Assembly (NCBI GenBank): GCA_028284045.1
Contig: JANQSN010000048.1
Coordinates: forward strand, 1-56,527
From: Alphaproteobacteria bacterium
Lineage (GTDB): Bacteria; Pseudomonadota; Alphaproteobacteria; DSM-16000; Inquilinaceae
DNA: 56,527 nt
Direction of reading: 5' to 3'
Part shown: positions 46,698 through 54,329 of the stretch, in pieces
Layout: every line of letters begins with the position of its first letter
Position numbering within the stretch: position 1 is the first letter of the stretch
Program-made: the position numbers and the translations under genes
Notes under the pieces: generated by a model
The model's input: only the letters and a program-made list of their open reading frames with translations
What the model was told of the DNA's origin: nothing
Database searches by the model: none

Positions 46698-47459
46698 ATG
46701 ACCGATCCCGACCGCCAGATGGCGATCTTCCTGGACATCCAGCGCGGGCTGCCGCGCCAGGGGCCGGGATCGGCGGCGGCGACGCGCGCGGCGCTGGCGC
46801 TGTGCGGGCCGCTGCCACCGGCCCCGACGGTGCTGGATGTCGGCTGCGGGCCGGGTCTGCAGACGATCGTGCTGGCCGACGCGACCGGCGGCCGGGTTCT
46901 GGCGGTCGACCTGTTCCAGGAATATCTCCACCAGCTCGCTGCCATGGCGGCCGATCGCGGGCTTGCCGACCGCATCCACCCGCTGTGCGCCGACATGAGC
47001 CAACTGCCGGTCCCGCCGGGGTCGGCCGATCTCGTGTGGTCGGAGGGGGCGGCCTACATCCTGGGCGTCGAGCGGGCCGCGCGGGAATGGCGCGACCTGG
47101 TCCGCCCCGGCGGCTGCGTGGTGTTCAGCGAGCTGGTCTGGCTGGCCGGCACGCCGCCGGAGGAGGCGGTGGCCTTCTTCCAGGCCGAGTATCCGGCGAT
47201 GACCGACATCCCCGGCACGCTGGACCGGGTGCGCGCCGGCGGGCTCGATCCCTTGAGCCATACGATTCTGCCGGAAGCGGCGTGGTGGGACGACTACTAC
47301 ACGCCCCTGTCGGCGAAGCTGCCGGCGCTCAGGGACGGTTATGCGGACGACCCGGAAGCGCTTGCCCTCGTCGCGATGACCGACCGGGAGATCGAGATGC
47401 GTCGGCGCTACGCCGACCGCTACGGCTATGCCTTCGTGATCGCCCGGCGGCCTGTTTGA
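46698..47459 (+). CDS. Class I SAM-dependent methyltransferase
   Basis: A 253-residue Rossmann-fold methyltransferase. Motif I VLDVGCGPGLQTIVLA, motif II acidic residue VLAVDLFQEYLHQL, and motif post-II CADMSQLPVPPGSADLVWSEGAAYILG are clear. The UbiE/ArsM-like layout suggests a small-molecule acceptor. GGAGG lies 8 bases before ATG 46698. It follows the CoA-lyase by 36 bases, but no shared pathway is evident; the acceptor is unknown. Confidence 0.83.
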   Translation: MTDPDRQMAIFLDIQRGLPRQGPGSAAATRAALALCGPLPPAPTVLDVGCGPGLQTIVLADATGGRVLAVDLFQEYLHQLAAMAADRGLADRIHPLCADMSQLPVPPGSADLVWSEGAAYILGVERAAREWRDLVRPGGCVVFSELVWLAGTPPEEAVAFFQAEYPAMTDIPGTLDRVRAGGLDPLSHTILPEAAWWDDYYTPLSAKLPALRDGYADDPEALALVAMTDREIEMRRRYADRYGYAFVIARRPV

Positions 47460-47473
47460 TCGACAGAAACGCC

Positions 47474-47878
47474 CTACGGCACCCGGTGGCGCACGGCGGC
47501 GGCGCGCTCGATCGCCGCGGCGTGCAGCCGGTCGATATCCAGCTCGTGGCGCAGCAGCTCCAGGAACCGCAGCTCCTCCTGCGCCAGGCTACCGTCGGCG
47601 ACGGCCACCTCGCAAGCCAGCGCATAGGCCGTCTCCCGCAACGCCGCGGGCAGCGCGCCGCGGATCGTCTCCAGCGCCCGGTCCAGCCCGTCCTCCGCCG
47701 CCAGGTATTCCTGGCACTGGGCGGAGATCTCCGTGATCCGTTCGGGCTGGAAGGTGCGGAAGGCGGGCAGATGGCCGACGATGTCGCCGATGGTCGCCAA
47801 CTCGCGGTCGGACATATGCCCGTCGGCGGCCGAGGCAATCACCATGGTGGAGATGAGGGCGCCTTGCGGATCGTTCAT
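47474..47878 (-). CDS. TerB-like (tellurite-resistance/DjlA-N) domain protein
   Basis: A 134-residue helical protein. The TerB signature of paired acidic-helix motifs is visible: MVIASAADGHMSDRELATIGDI and, as a repeat, ACEVAVADGSLAQEELRFLELL. TerB folds bind metal through such acidic residues and occur in tellurite-resistance and stress systems. ATG 47878 was preferred to GTG 47893, as neither has a strong ribosome binding site. No other ter gene is near. It converges on the methyltransferase and is divergent from the AEC transporter. Confidence 0.8.
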   Translation of the reverse strand: MNDPQGALISTMVIASAADGHMSDRELATIGDIVGHLPAFRTFQPERITEISAQCQEYLAAEDGLDRALETIRGALPAALRETAYALACEVAVADGSLAQEELRFLELLRHELDIDRLHAAAIERAAAVRHRVP

Positions 47879-48015
47879 GGCGGGGTCCAGCACGTCGAGA
47901 CGGAAGGGCGGTGCGGCCGATCGACCACGACACGCCCACGCGCCCGCATTTGGCGGCCCGCCCGACCGATCGTCAAGCCGGCGGCCGATCGCCTCGCCCG
48001 TGGGGAGGCGTCGTC

Positions 48016-48984
48016 ATGTCCATCGTGATCGATGTCGTCCTGCCGGTGTTCGCCATCATCGCGCTCGGCTGGGGGGCGGGTCGCGCCGACCTGCTGGGCG
48101 GACAAGCCAGCCTAACGCTGAACCGCTTCGTCTACTGGATCGCGCTGCCGCCCTTGCTGTTCCTGGCGATGGCCCGGGCACCGGTCGGGGAGGTGCTGCA
48201 CCTACCGTTCATCGGCGCCTTCCTGGGCGGCGTGCTCGGGGTCTGGGCGATCGCCATGGGGCTGGGGCGCCTGCTGGGCACCGGCAGCCTCGGCATCCGC
48301 ACGCTGCAGGGGATGAATGCCGGCTTCGCCAACACCGGCTATATGGGCATCCCCCTGTTCGTCGCGGCGTTTGGGGAGGAGCGGGGGCTGCCCCCGGCGA
48401 CGCTGGCCACCGTGTGCCTGTCGGCGGTGTGCATCGCGCTGGCCGTCATCGGCCTGGAGATGTCGGGCGACGCCGCACCCGGCCGCGCCCGGCATGGCTG
48501 GCGCCACGCGCTGGCCGACGTCGCGCGGGCGCTGGCGGTCAACCCGCTGGTGGTGGCGCCGATCGCCGGCGTCGCCTGGTCGCTGGCCGGCTGGCCGGTG
48601 CCGCTGCCGATGGCCAATCTGTTCTCGATCCTGGGGGCCGCCGCCGGGCCGGCGGCGCTGCTGTCGGTCGGGCTGTTCCTCGCCCAACGGCCGCTTCGCG
48701 TCGATATCGATGCCGTCGGCTGGATTTGCGTCTTGAAGCTTTTGCTGCAACCTTTGATCACGGCATTTCTTGCGGTCTTTATTTTCCCGATGACACCGTT
48801 CCTGACGGCCAGCGTTATTCTCTTGTCGGCACTGCCGACCGGCGCTCTCACTTTTGTGATGGCTCAGAAATATCATGTATACATCCGCGAAACGTCGGAG
48901 ATTATATTGCTAACTACTGTTTTTTCCAGCGTGACAGTCGCCGGACTCCTGGCATATTACGGGCCTCGGTTAGGTCTTTCTTGA
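48016..48984 (+). CDS. AEC-family (auxin efflux carrier) transporter
   Basis: A 322-residue permease with about ten helices, starting VIDVVLPVFAIIALGWGAGR, with LNRFVYWIALPPLLF, MNAGFANTGYMGIPLF and LLQPLITAFLAVFIFP as family landmarks. AEC carriers export or import organic acids such as malate. GGGGAGG precedes ATG 48016 by 7 bases. Base composition changes sharply inside the gene: 78% GC in 48541-48600 but about 46% in 48841-48960 (hand counts), while the frame and the family match continue to the end. Confidence 0.88.
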   Translation: MSIVIDVVLPVFAIIALGWGAGRADLLGGQASLTLNRFVYWIALPPLLFLAMARAPVGEVLHLPFIGAFLGGVLGVWAIAMGLGRLLGTGSLGIRTLQGMNAGFANTGYMGIPLFVAAFGEERGLPPATLATVCLSAVCIALAVIGLEMSGDAAPGRARHGWRHALADVARALAVNPLVVAPIAGVAWSLAGWPVPLPMANLFSILGAAAGPAALLSVGLFLAQRPLRVDIDAVGWICVLKLLLQPLITAFLAVFIFPMTPFLTASVILLSALPTGALTFVMAQKYHVYIRETSEIILLTTVFSSVTVAGLLAYYGPRLGLS

Positions 48985-49030
48985 AAGAGCGAACGAACCC
49001 CCGACGGGGGCGGCGCGTTGCTGCCGCGAC

Positions 49031-49160
49031 CTAGTGTGATGGTTCCGAAGTTCGGTGCACCATGTGCACCGAGTTTCGGAAGCTGAATCACACTAGAATC
49101 AACAAGTTGGTGTCCCGATGGTGAAATCCGACACATCGGATTTCACCATCGGGACACTAG
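49031..49160. repeat. Bipartite double-hairpin element, copy 2
   Basis: Hairpin 1 (49031-49096) pairs CTAGTGTGAT..TTCCGAA.TTCGGTGCAC with its near-complement ending ATCACACTAG. Hairpin 2 has perfect 21-base arms at 49111-49131 and 49136-49156 (begin TGTCCCGATGG, loop CACA). A short spacer, AATCAACAAGTTGG, separates them, and the whole begins CTAGTGT and ends ACACTAG. It occupies most of the gap between the AEC transporter and glgC, and resembles 35081-35183 in structure, including an AATCAAC-type spacer. Confidence 0.85.
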
Positions 49161-49208
49161 CCCCTGTGCGAGTCCGTCCTCTCCTCCAGCGCCCTGGGAG
49201 ATCCGTGT

Positions 49209-50480
49209 ATGCAAGAGGCTCGCAACTGGCTGCTGCCGAAGCGAACCGTGGCCGTCATCCTGGCCGGCGGCCGGGGCACCCGGCTGAAGAACCTGACCGA
49301 CAACCGCGCCAAGCCGGCCGTGCCGTTCGGCGGCAAGTTCCGGATCATCGACTTCACGCTGTCGAACTGCGTCAATTCCGGCATCCGCCGCATCTTCGTG
49401 ATGACGCAGTACAAGGCGCATAGCCTGCTGCAGCATCTGCAATATGGCTGGAGCTATCTGCGCAGCGAGATCGGCGAATTCGTCATGGCGCTGCCCGCCC
49501 AGCAGCAGGTCGACGAGCGGACCTGGTACCGCGGCACGGCGGACGCGGTCTGGCAGAACCTGGAGGTGCTGCGGCGCGAGCAGCCGGACTACGTGATCGT
49601 GCTGGCCGGCGACCATGTCTACAAGATGGACTATGCGGCGATGCTGAGCGACCACGTCGACAGCGGCGCCGACTGCACCATCGGCTGCATCGAGGTGCCG
49701 CGCCTGGACGCCACCGCTTTCGGCGTCATCCATATCGACGAGAGCCGGCGGGTCACCGATTTCCTGGAGAAGCCCGCCGACCCGCCCGGCATGCCGTCGA
49801 ACCCGCAGATGGCCCTGGCCAGCATGGGCATCTACGTGTTCAACGCCGATCTGCTGTTCCAGCTATTGGCGGAGGAGGCGGCGGACCCCGACACCGCCCA
49901 TGACTTCGGGCGCGACATCATTCCGGGCATGCTCGGCCGCTATGACCTGCTGGCGCACAGCCTGCGCGACAGTTGCGTCTACAGCGAAGGCCAGACCGAG
50001 CCCTATTGGCGCGACGTCGGCACGGTGGATGCCTATTGGGCGTCGAATATCGACCTGACCTCGGTCACCCCGGCGCTCGACCTCTACGACACCGCCTGGC
50101 CGATCCTGACCTATCAGCGCCAGTTGCCGCCGGCCAAATTCGTCTTCGACGACGAGGAACGGCGCGGCCGGGCGCTGGACAGCGTGGTGTCGGGCGGCTG
50201 CATCGTGTCGGGCGGCAGCGTGCGCCAATCGGTGCTGTACTCGCAGGTGCGGGTGAACTCCTTCAGCCATCTGCAGAACGCCGTCGTGCTGCCCGACAAC
50301 GTGATCGGCCGGGGCGCGCGCCTGACCAACGTCGTCGTCGACAGCCATTGCCGCATCCCGGAAGGCCTGGTGGTCGGCGAGGACGCGGAGGAGGACGGCC
50401 GGCGCTTCTACCGCACCAACAACGGCGTGGTGCTGATCACCCCGACGATGCTGGACGCCCTGGCGGCGGAGGACGGGTGA
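49209..50480 (+). CDS. glgC: Glucose-1-phosphate adenylyltransferase (ADP-glucose pyrophosphorylase)
   Basis: A 423-residue enzyme that makes ADP-glucose, the committed step of glycogen synthesis. The nucleotide-binding loop [30 protein letters not shown] (as [19 protein letters not shown]), [24 protein letters not shown] and the sugar-phosphate block TDFLEKPA are all intact, followed by a left-handed beta-helix. CTGGGAGA lies 7 bases before ATG 49209. No other glg gene is adjacent; pgi, 5 kb away, feeds the same pathway. It converges on the TIR-NB-ARC gene with a 19-base gap. Confidence 0.95.
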   Translation: MQEARNWLLPKRTVAVILAGGRGTRLKNLTDNRAKPAVPFGGKFRIIDFTLSNCVNSGIRRIFVMTQYKAHSLLQHLQYGWSYLRSEIGEFVMALPAQQQVDERTWYRGTADAVWQNLEVLRREQPDYVIVLAGDHVYKMDYAAMLSDHVDSGADCTIGCIEVPRLDATAFGVIHIDESRRVTDFLEKPADPPGMPSNPQMALASMGIYVFNADLLFQLLAEEAADPDTAHDFGRDIIPGMLGRYDLLAHSLRDSCVYSEGQTEPYWRDVGTVDAYWASNIDLTSVTPALDLYDTAWPILTYQRQLPPAKFVFDDEERRGRALDSVVSGGCIVSGGSVRQSVLYSQVRVNSFSHLQNAVVLPDNVIGRGARLTNVVVDSHCRIPEGLVVGEDAEEDGRRFYRTNNGVVLITPTMLDALAAEDG

Positions 50481-50499
50481 GGCTTCGTCGGCCCGGCGG

Positions 50500-53400
50500 T
50501 CAGTCCAGGACCGCCAACCAGTGCAGCCGGCCGAATTGGTCGCCGGCAATCAGCCGCAACGGCTGACCGTCCCGCGCGGGCAGAACGGTAAGGCAGAGAA
50601 CGGCGCCGTCGACCTCCAGGCGGCATAGCTCGTCACCCGTCACCGGGTCCCACAGCCGCACCGTCTTGTCAGAGGACCCCGAGGCGAGGCGGCCGTCGGG
50701 CAACACCGCCAGCCCCCAGACCGCGCCGGCATGCCCCTCCAGCCTGTGGATCTCAGCCTCGCTCTTCGGGTCCCACAGCCGCACCGTGTTGTCTCGGGCC
50801 CCCGAGGCGAGGCGCCCGTCGGGTAACACCGCCAGCGACAAGACCCAACGGTCATGCCCTTCCAGCCTTGCGGTCTCCGCCCCGTTCTGCGGGTCCCACA
50901 GCCGCACCGTGTTGTCCCGGGATCCAGAGGCGAGGCGGCCGTCGGGCAACACCGCCAGCGCGTTGACCGAGCCGGCATGCCCCTCCAGCCGTGCGGTCTC
51001 CACCCCGCTCTTCGGGTTCCACAGACGCACCGTCTCGTGAGTAGACCCCGAGGCGAGGCGGCCGTCGGGCAACACTGCCAGCGCCTCGACCCAGCCGGCA
51101 TGCCCCACCAGCCTTGCGGTCTCCGACCCGCTCTTCGGGTCCCACAGACGCACCGTATTGTCCCAGGACCCCGAGGCGAGGTGGCCGTCGGGCAACACCA
51201 CCAGTGCGTTGACCCAGCTGGCATGTCCCTCCAGCCGTGCGGTCTCCGACCCACTCTTCGTGTCCCACAGCCGCACCGTCGTGTCATTAGACCCCGAGGC
51301 GAGGCGGCCGTCGGGCAACACCGCAAGCGCCCTGACCCCGCCGGCATGCCCCGCCAGCCGTGCGGTCTCCACCCCGCTCTTCAGGTCCCACAGACGCACC
51401 GTCTTGTCATAGGGTCCCGAGGCGAGGCGGCCGTCGGGCAACACCGCCAGCGCCGAGACCGCGTCCGCATGCCCCTCCAGCCGTGCGGTCTCCACCCCGC
51501 TCTTCAGGTCCCACAGACGCACCGTCTTGTCATCAGACCCCGAGGCGAGGCGGCCGTCGGGCAACCCCACCAGCGCCAAGACCTGGCCAGCATGCCCCTC
51601 CAGCCGTGCGGTCTCCACCCCGCTCTTCGGGTCCCACAGACACACCGTCTTGTCATAAGACCCCGAGGCGAGACGGCCGTCGGGCAACACCGCCAGCGCG
51701 TTGACTGGGCCGGCATGCCCCTCCAGCAGGGCGTTCTCCACCCCGCTCTGCGGGTCCCACAGACGCACCTTGCCAAAAGACCCCGAGGCGAGGCGGCCGT
51801 CGGGCAACACCGCCAGCGCCGTGACCCCGCCGGCATGCCCCGCCAGCCTTGCGGTCTCCGCCCCGCTCTTCGGGTCCCACAGCCGCACCGTGTTGTCAGA
51901 AGACCCCGAGGCGAGGCGGCCGTCGGGCAACACCGCCAGCGCCGTGACCCAGCCGGCATGCCCCTCCAGCCTTGCGGTCTCCGTCCCGCTCTTCGGGTCC
52001 CACAGCCGCACCGTCTTGTCCCGGTATCCCGAGGCGAGGCGGCCGTCGGGCAACACCGCCAGCGCCAGGACCGCGCCGGTATGCCCCTCCAGCCTTGCGG
52101 TCTCCGCTCCGCTCTGCGGGTCCCACAGACGCACCGTGTTGTCAGAGGACCCCGAGGCGAGGCGGCCGTCGGGCAACACCGCTAGTGCCAAGACTGCGTT
52201 GGAATGTCCCTCCAGCCTTGCGGTCTCGCTGCCCGGCGGTGTCAACGCAGCGTAGGTGGGCAGCAGAACCGGGCGGTCCAGATGCTGCGCCGCGGACGTT
52301 TGCACCGGACCAAGGGACGCCTCTCGAACTGCCATCAAGCGGCCCAAGAGTTGAGGTAGAAGCTGGCGTTGATCGCGTGCGCATATTCCGTTGGCCAGGC
52401 GCAGCGTTCGGCCGATCAGGTCTTGGGCGCGACCTCTTGCGTACTGATCGTAGTCGGCAACCAGGCTTTGCGGATGGCCGGTCGCTGCCAGCTTCGCCTT
52501 CAGCCAGCCGGCATCCAGCATCAGCGCGTCCAGCGTCTGCCGATCCCCAGCCTCGTCCAGATGCTGCGGCAGGTAGCGGTAGGCGTAGGCCCTCTCCGCC
52601 TCCGGCAGCGCCGCGGCACCGTCGGGGCCGCCGATGGCGGCGACCAGCGCGCCGTGTTGCCCCGCCAGCCCATCGCCGGCGCAATGGCGCAGATAGTGCC
52701 GCGTGGTGTCGTGCAGGCGCAACGTGTCGCGCTGCCGGTCCAAAGACAGCAGCAGCGACAGGTCCCACAGCGCGTCCAGCAGATCGTCGGTTTCGAACCG
52801 GTCGAGCCCCCCGGTATCCGCCCAAAGCCGGGCGACGATGCCGATCGGCACGTCGACGTCTTCGGGACAGATGCCCAGCTCGGCAAAACGGTCCCGCGCC
52901 CCGCCGTCTTCACGCAGCTCTTCAAGCAGTTCCAGCGACGTGCCGATGACTTTGGCGACCGACTCGTGGCGGTCGGCGTAGTCCCGCACGCCCGACCGGT
53001 CGAGCGCGACCAGGCCGCGGGTGGCGAAGCGGTGCGCCAAATCGGCGATGGCCCGGTCGACCGCCATTCCCTTGCCGACCCGCTTGCGCAGGAACCCGTT
53101 GGCCAGCTTCAAAAGCTGCGGCCACTCGCCCAGGTCGGCGGCCATCTCGCCGAGCGCCCGGTCCTGGCCGTCCGGCAGGCCTTGGCCGATCAGCGCCAGC
53201 GCTTCGTCGATCTGCATGGCATCCACCGGCTCTCGCGCCGCGCCGTCCGGCAGCACCGCATCGAACCGCGTGGTGACCAGCCGTGTGGTGTGGCGCCCAC
53301 CCTCCAGAAAGGGGGCGAGATGCGGGCGCCGCCAGACGTCGTCGACGACCAGCAGGATGCGGCGATCGCCCAGGGCCTCGGCCAGGGCCGTCCGGGCGCC

Positions 53401-54126
53401 GTCGATCGTCGCCATGTCGCGCGCCGCGTCGGTCAGCAGCCTGACCAGATCGCCGATGGCCTCCAGCAGGCGCCCACCGCCCTGCTCCCCCAACTCCGCC
53501 CACAAGACGCCGTCATAGTAGGCGTCCTGGATGTCCGGGTCGTGGGCCAGGGCCTTGGCCAGCGTCGTCTTGCCGTAGCCGCCGGCGCCCCGCAGGGCAG
53601 CGGTGATCGCGACCGCATCGCCTTGCGGGTTGAGGAGTTGCCGTTTCAGCGCCTCGAACTCCCGCGGTCGGCGGACGAAGCCGTCCGGCAGTTCCGGCGC
53701 CATCATCGGCACGCGCGCGGTGTGCCCCGGCTCTTCGAGAACGCGGATGAAGTTTCGCTGCCGCTCCGGGACGTCCAGATCGTAGACGTTGCCGAGCCAC
53801 CGCGGCAGGGCCGAAAGCGACCCGATGCCCGGCCCGCGAACCGGCGAGACCGTCTTGCCCTCCTGCCGGGCCAGGCGGATCTCTTGGCGCACCACCGGGC
53901 TTTCCAGCGCGCCCGGTGTGACCACCAGGACGAAATGCTCAAGCGCCTTGGACCGCAGGGCGGTTTCGATCTGCGTCCACCAATCGGCATGGCCGCGCAG
54001 CGCTACGAGGTCCTGCCAGATGGCAAAATCCTGCGCCGCCAGTTCGCGTCGAAGCTTGTCGGCCCGATCCTTGCCATCCTTCCGCGAATACGAAATGAAG
54101 ATGCGCGCCGGCTGCGTCTGGGACAT
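50500..54126 (-). CDS. TIR - NB-ARC - WD40 STAND NTPase (Apaf-1/NLR-like)
   Basis: A 1208-residue protein. Residues ~5-100: TIR domain (RIFISYSRKDGKDRADKL; FAIWQDL; LVVTPGALESPVVRQEIRLA), with E82 at the catalytic glutamate position for NAD cleavage. Residues ~150-410: NB-ARC, with Walker A GAGGYGKTT (180-188), Walker B LLVVDDVW (258-265) and sensor TTRLVTTR (280-287). Winged helix with the MHD-like motif LHD (471-473), then a helical arm (~490-630) containing YRYLPQHLDEAG. Residues 632-1208: 14 WD40 units of 41 residues. This is the Apaf-1 plan with TIR instead of CARD. Ligand binding by the propellers probably triggers oligomerisation and TIR activity; a phage-defence or cell-death role is inferred. 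It stands alone. Confidence 0.92.
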   Translation of the reverse strand: MSQTQPARIFISYSRKDGKDRADKLRRELAAQDFAIWQDLVALRGHADWWTQIETALRSKALEHFVLVVTPGALESPVVRQEIRLARQEGKTVSPVRGPGIGSLSALPRWLGNVYDLDVPERQRNFIRVLEEPGHTARVPMMAPELPDGFVRRPREFEALKRQLLNPQGDAVAITAALRGAGGYGKTTLAKALAHDPDIQDAYYDGVLWAELGEQGGGRLLEAIGDLVRLLTDAARDMATIDGARTALAEALGDRRILLVVDDVWRRPHLAPFLEGGRHTTRLVTTRFDAVLPDGAAREPVDAMQIDEALALIGQGLPDGQDRALGEMAADLGEWPQLLKLANGFLRKRVGKGMAVDRAIADLAHRFATRGLVALDRSGVRDYADRHESVAKVIGTSLELLEELREDGGARDRFAELGICPEDVDVPIGIVARLWADTGGLDRFETDDLLDALWDLSLLLSLDRQRDTLRLHDTTRHYLRHCAGDGLAGQHGALVAAIGGPDGAAALPEAERAYAYRYLPQHLDEAGDRQTLDALMLDAGWLKAKLAATGHPQSLVADYDQYARGRAQDLIGRTLRLANGICARDQRQLLPQLLGRLMAVREASLGPVQTSAAQHLDRPVLLPTYAALTPPGSETARLEGHSNAVLALAVLPDGRLASGSSDNTVRLWDPQSGAETARLEGHTGAVLALAVLPDGRLASGYRDKTVRLWDPKSGTETARLEGHAGWVTALAVLPDGRLASGSSDNTVRLWDPKSGAETARLAGHAGGVTALAVLPDGRLASGSFGKVRLWDPQSGVENALLEGHAGPVNALAVLPDGRLASGSYDKTVCLWDPKSGVETARLEGHAGQVLALVGLPDGRLASGSDDKTVRLWDLKSGVETARLEGHADAVSALAVLPDGRLASGPYDKTVRLWDLKSGVETARLAGHAGGVRALAVLPDGRLASGSNDTTVRLWDTKSGSETARLEGHASWVNALVVLPDGHLASGSWDNTVRLWDPKSGSETARLVGHAGWVEALAVLPDGRLASGSTHETVRLWNPKSGVETARLEGHAGSVNALAVLPDGRLASGSRDNTVRLWDPQNGAETARLEGHDRWVLSLAVLPDGRLASGARDNTVRLWDPKSEAEIHRLEGHAGAVWGLAVLPDGRLASGSSDKTVRLWDPVTGDELCRLEVDGAVLCLTVLPARDGQPLRLIAGDQFGRLHWLAVLD
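50520..52233 (-). repeat. Fourteen tandem 123-base WD40 repeats
   Basis: Units repeat every 123 bases (for example GAGGCGAGGC at 50681 and 50804) and encode 41 residues each, of the form (G)xETARLEGH.xxVxALAVLPDGRLASGSxDxTVRLWDPKS (given here as consensus, not one copy). Long stretches are identical between units, while residues after GH, after AL and around GSxD vary. Unit 4 has lost one residue and unit 14 is divergent. Fourteen units fit two seven-bladed propellers. The high DNA identity indicates recent duplication or gene conversion. Confidence 0.93.
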
Positions 54127-54203
54127 GCAAGGCCAATCGGGATGAGGGTCGCGCCGGCAGCCTAACAGGTTGTGGCGCGCGGCTCACCACCACCGATCTA
54201 TCT

Positions 54204-54315
54204 CCCTCCCCCTTGATGGGGGAGGGTGGGGAGGGGGTGATGGTGCCACGGGCATAAACGCCTGTTCCATTGGCAAGATCACCCCCACCCAACCCTCCCC
54301 CATCAAGGGGGAGGG
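54204..54315. repeat. Intergenic inverted-repeat element, copy D
   Basis: Inverted ends of CCCTCCCCC, loop TTGAT, GGGGGAGGG flank a core of about 35 bases; the left end continues TGGGGAGGGGGTGATGGTGCCA and the right ATCACCCCCACCCAACC (both matching copies A-C). It lies between the 5' end of the TIR-NB-ARC gene and the 3' end of the helicase gene. Confidence 0.85.
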
Positions 54316-54329
54316 CTTTTGCGGGTGGG

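Noticed and set aside
50520..52233. Regular repeats that could be mistaken for a CRISPR array
   Set aside because: The 123-base period, coding frame and WD40 consensus explain them fully; there are no separate short repeats and unique spacers.
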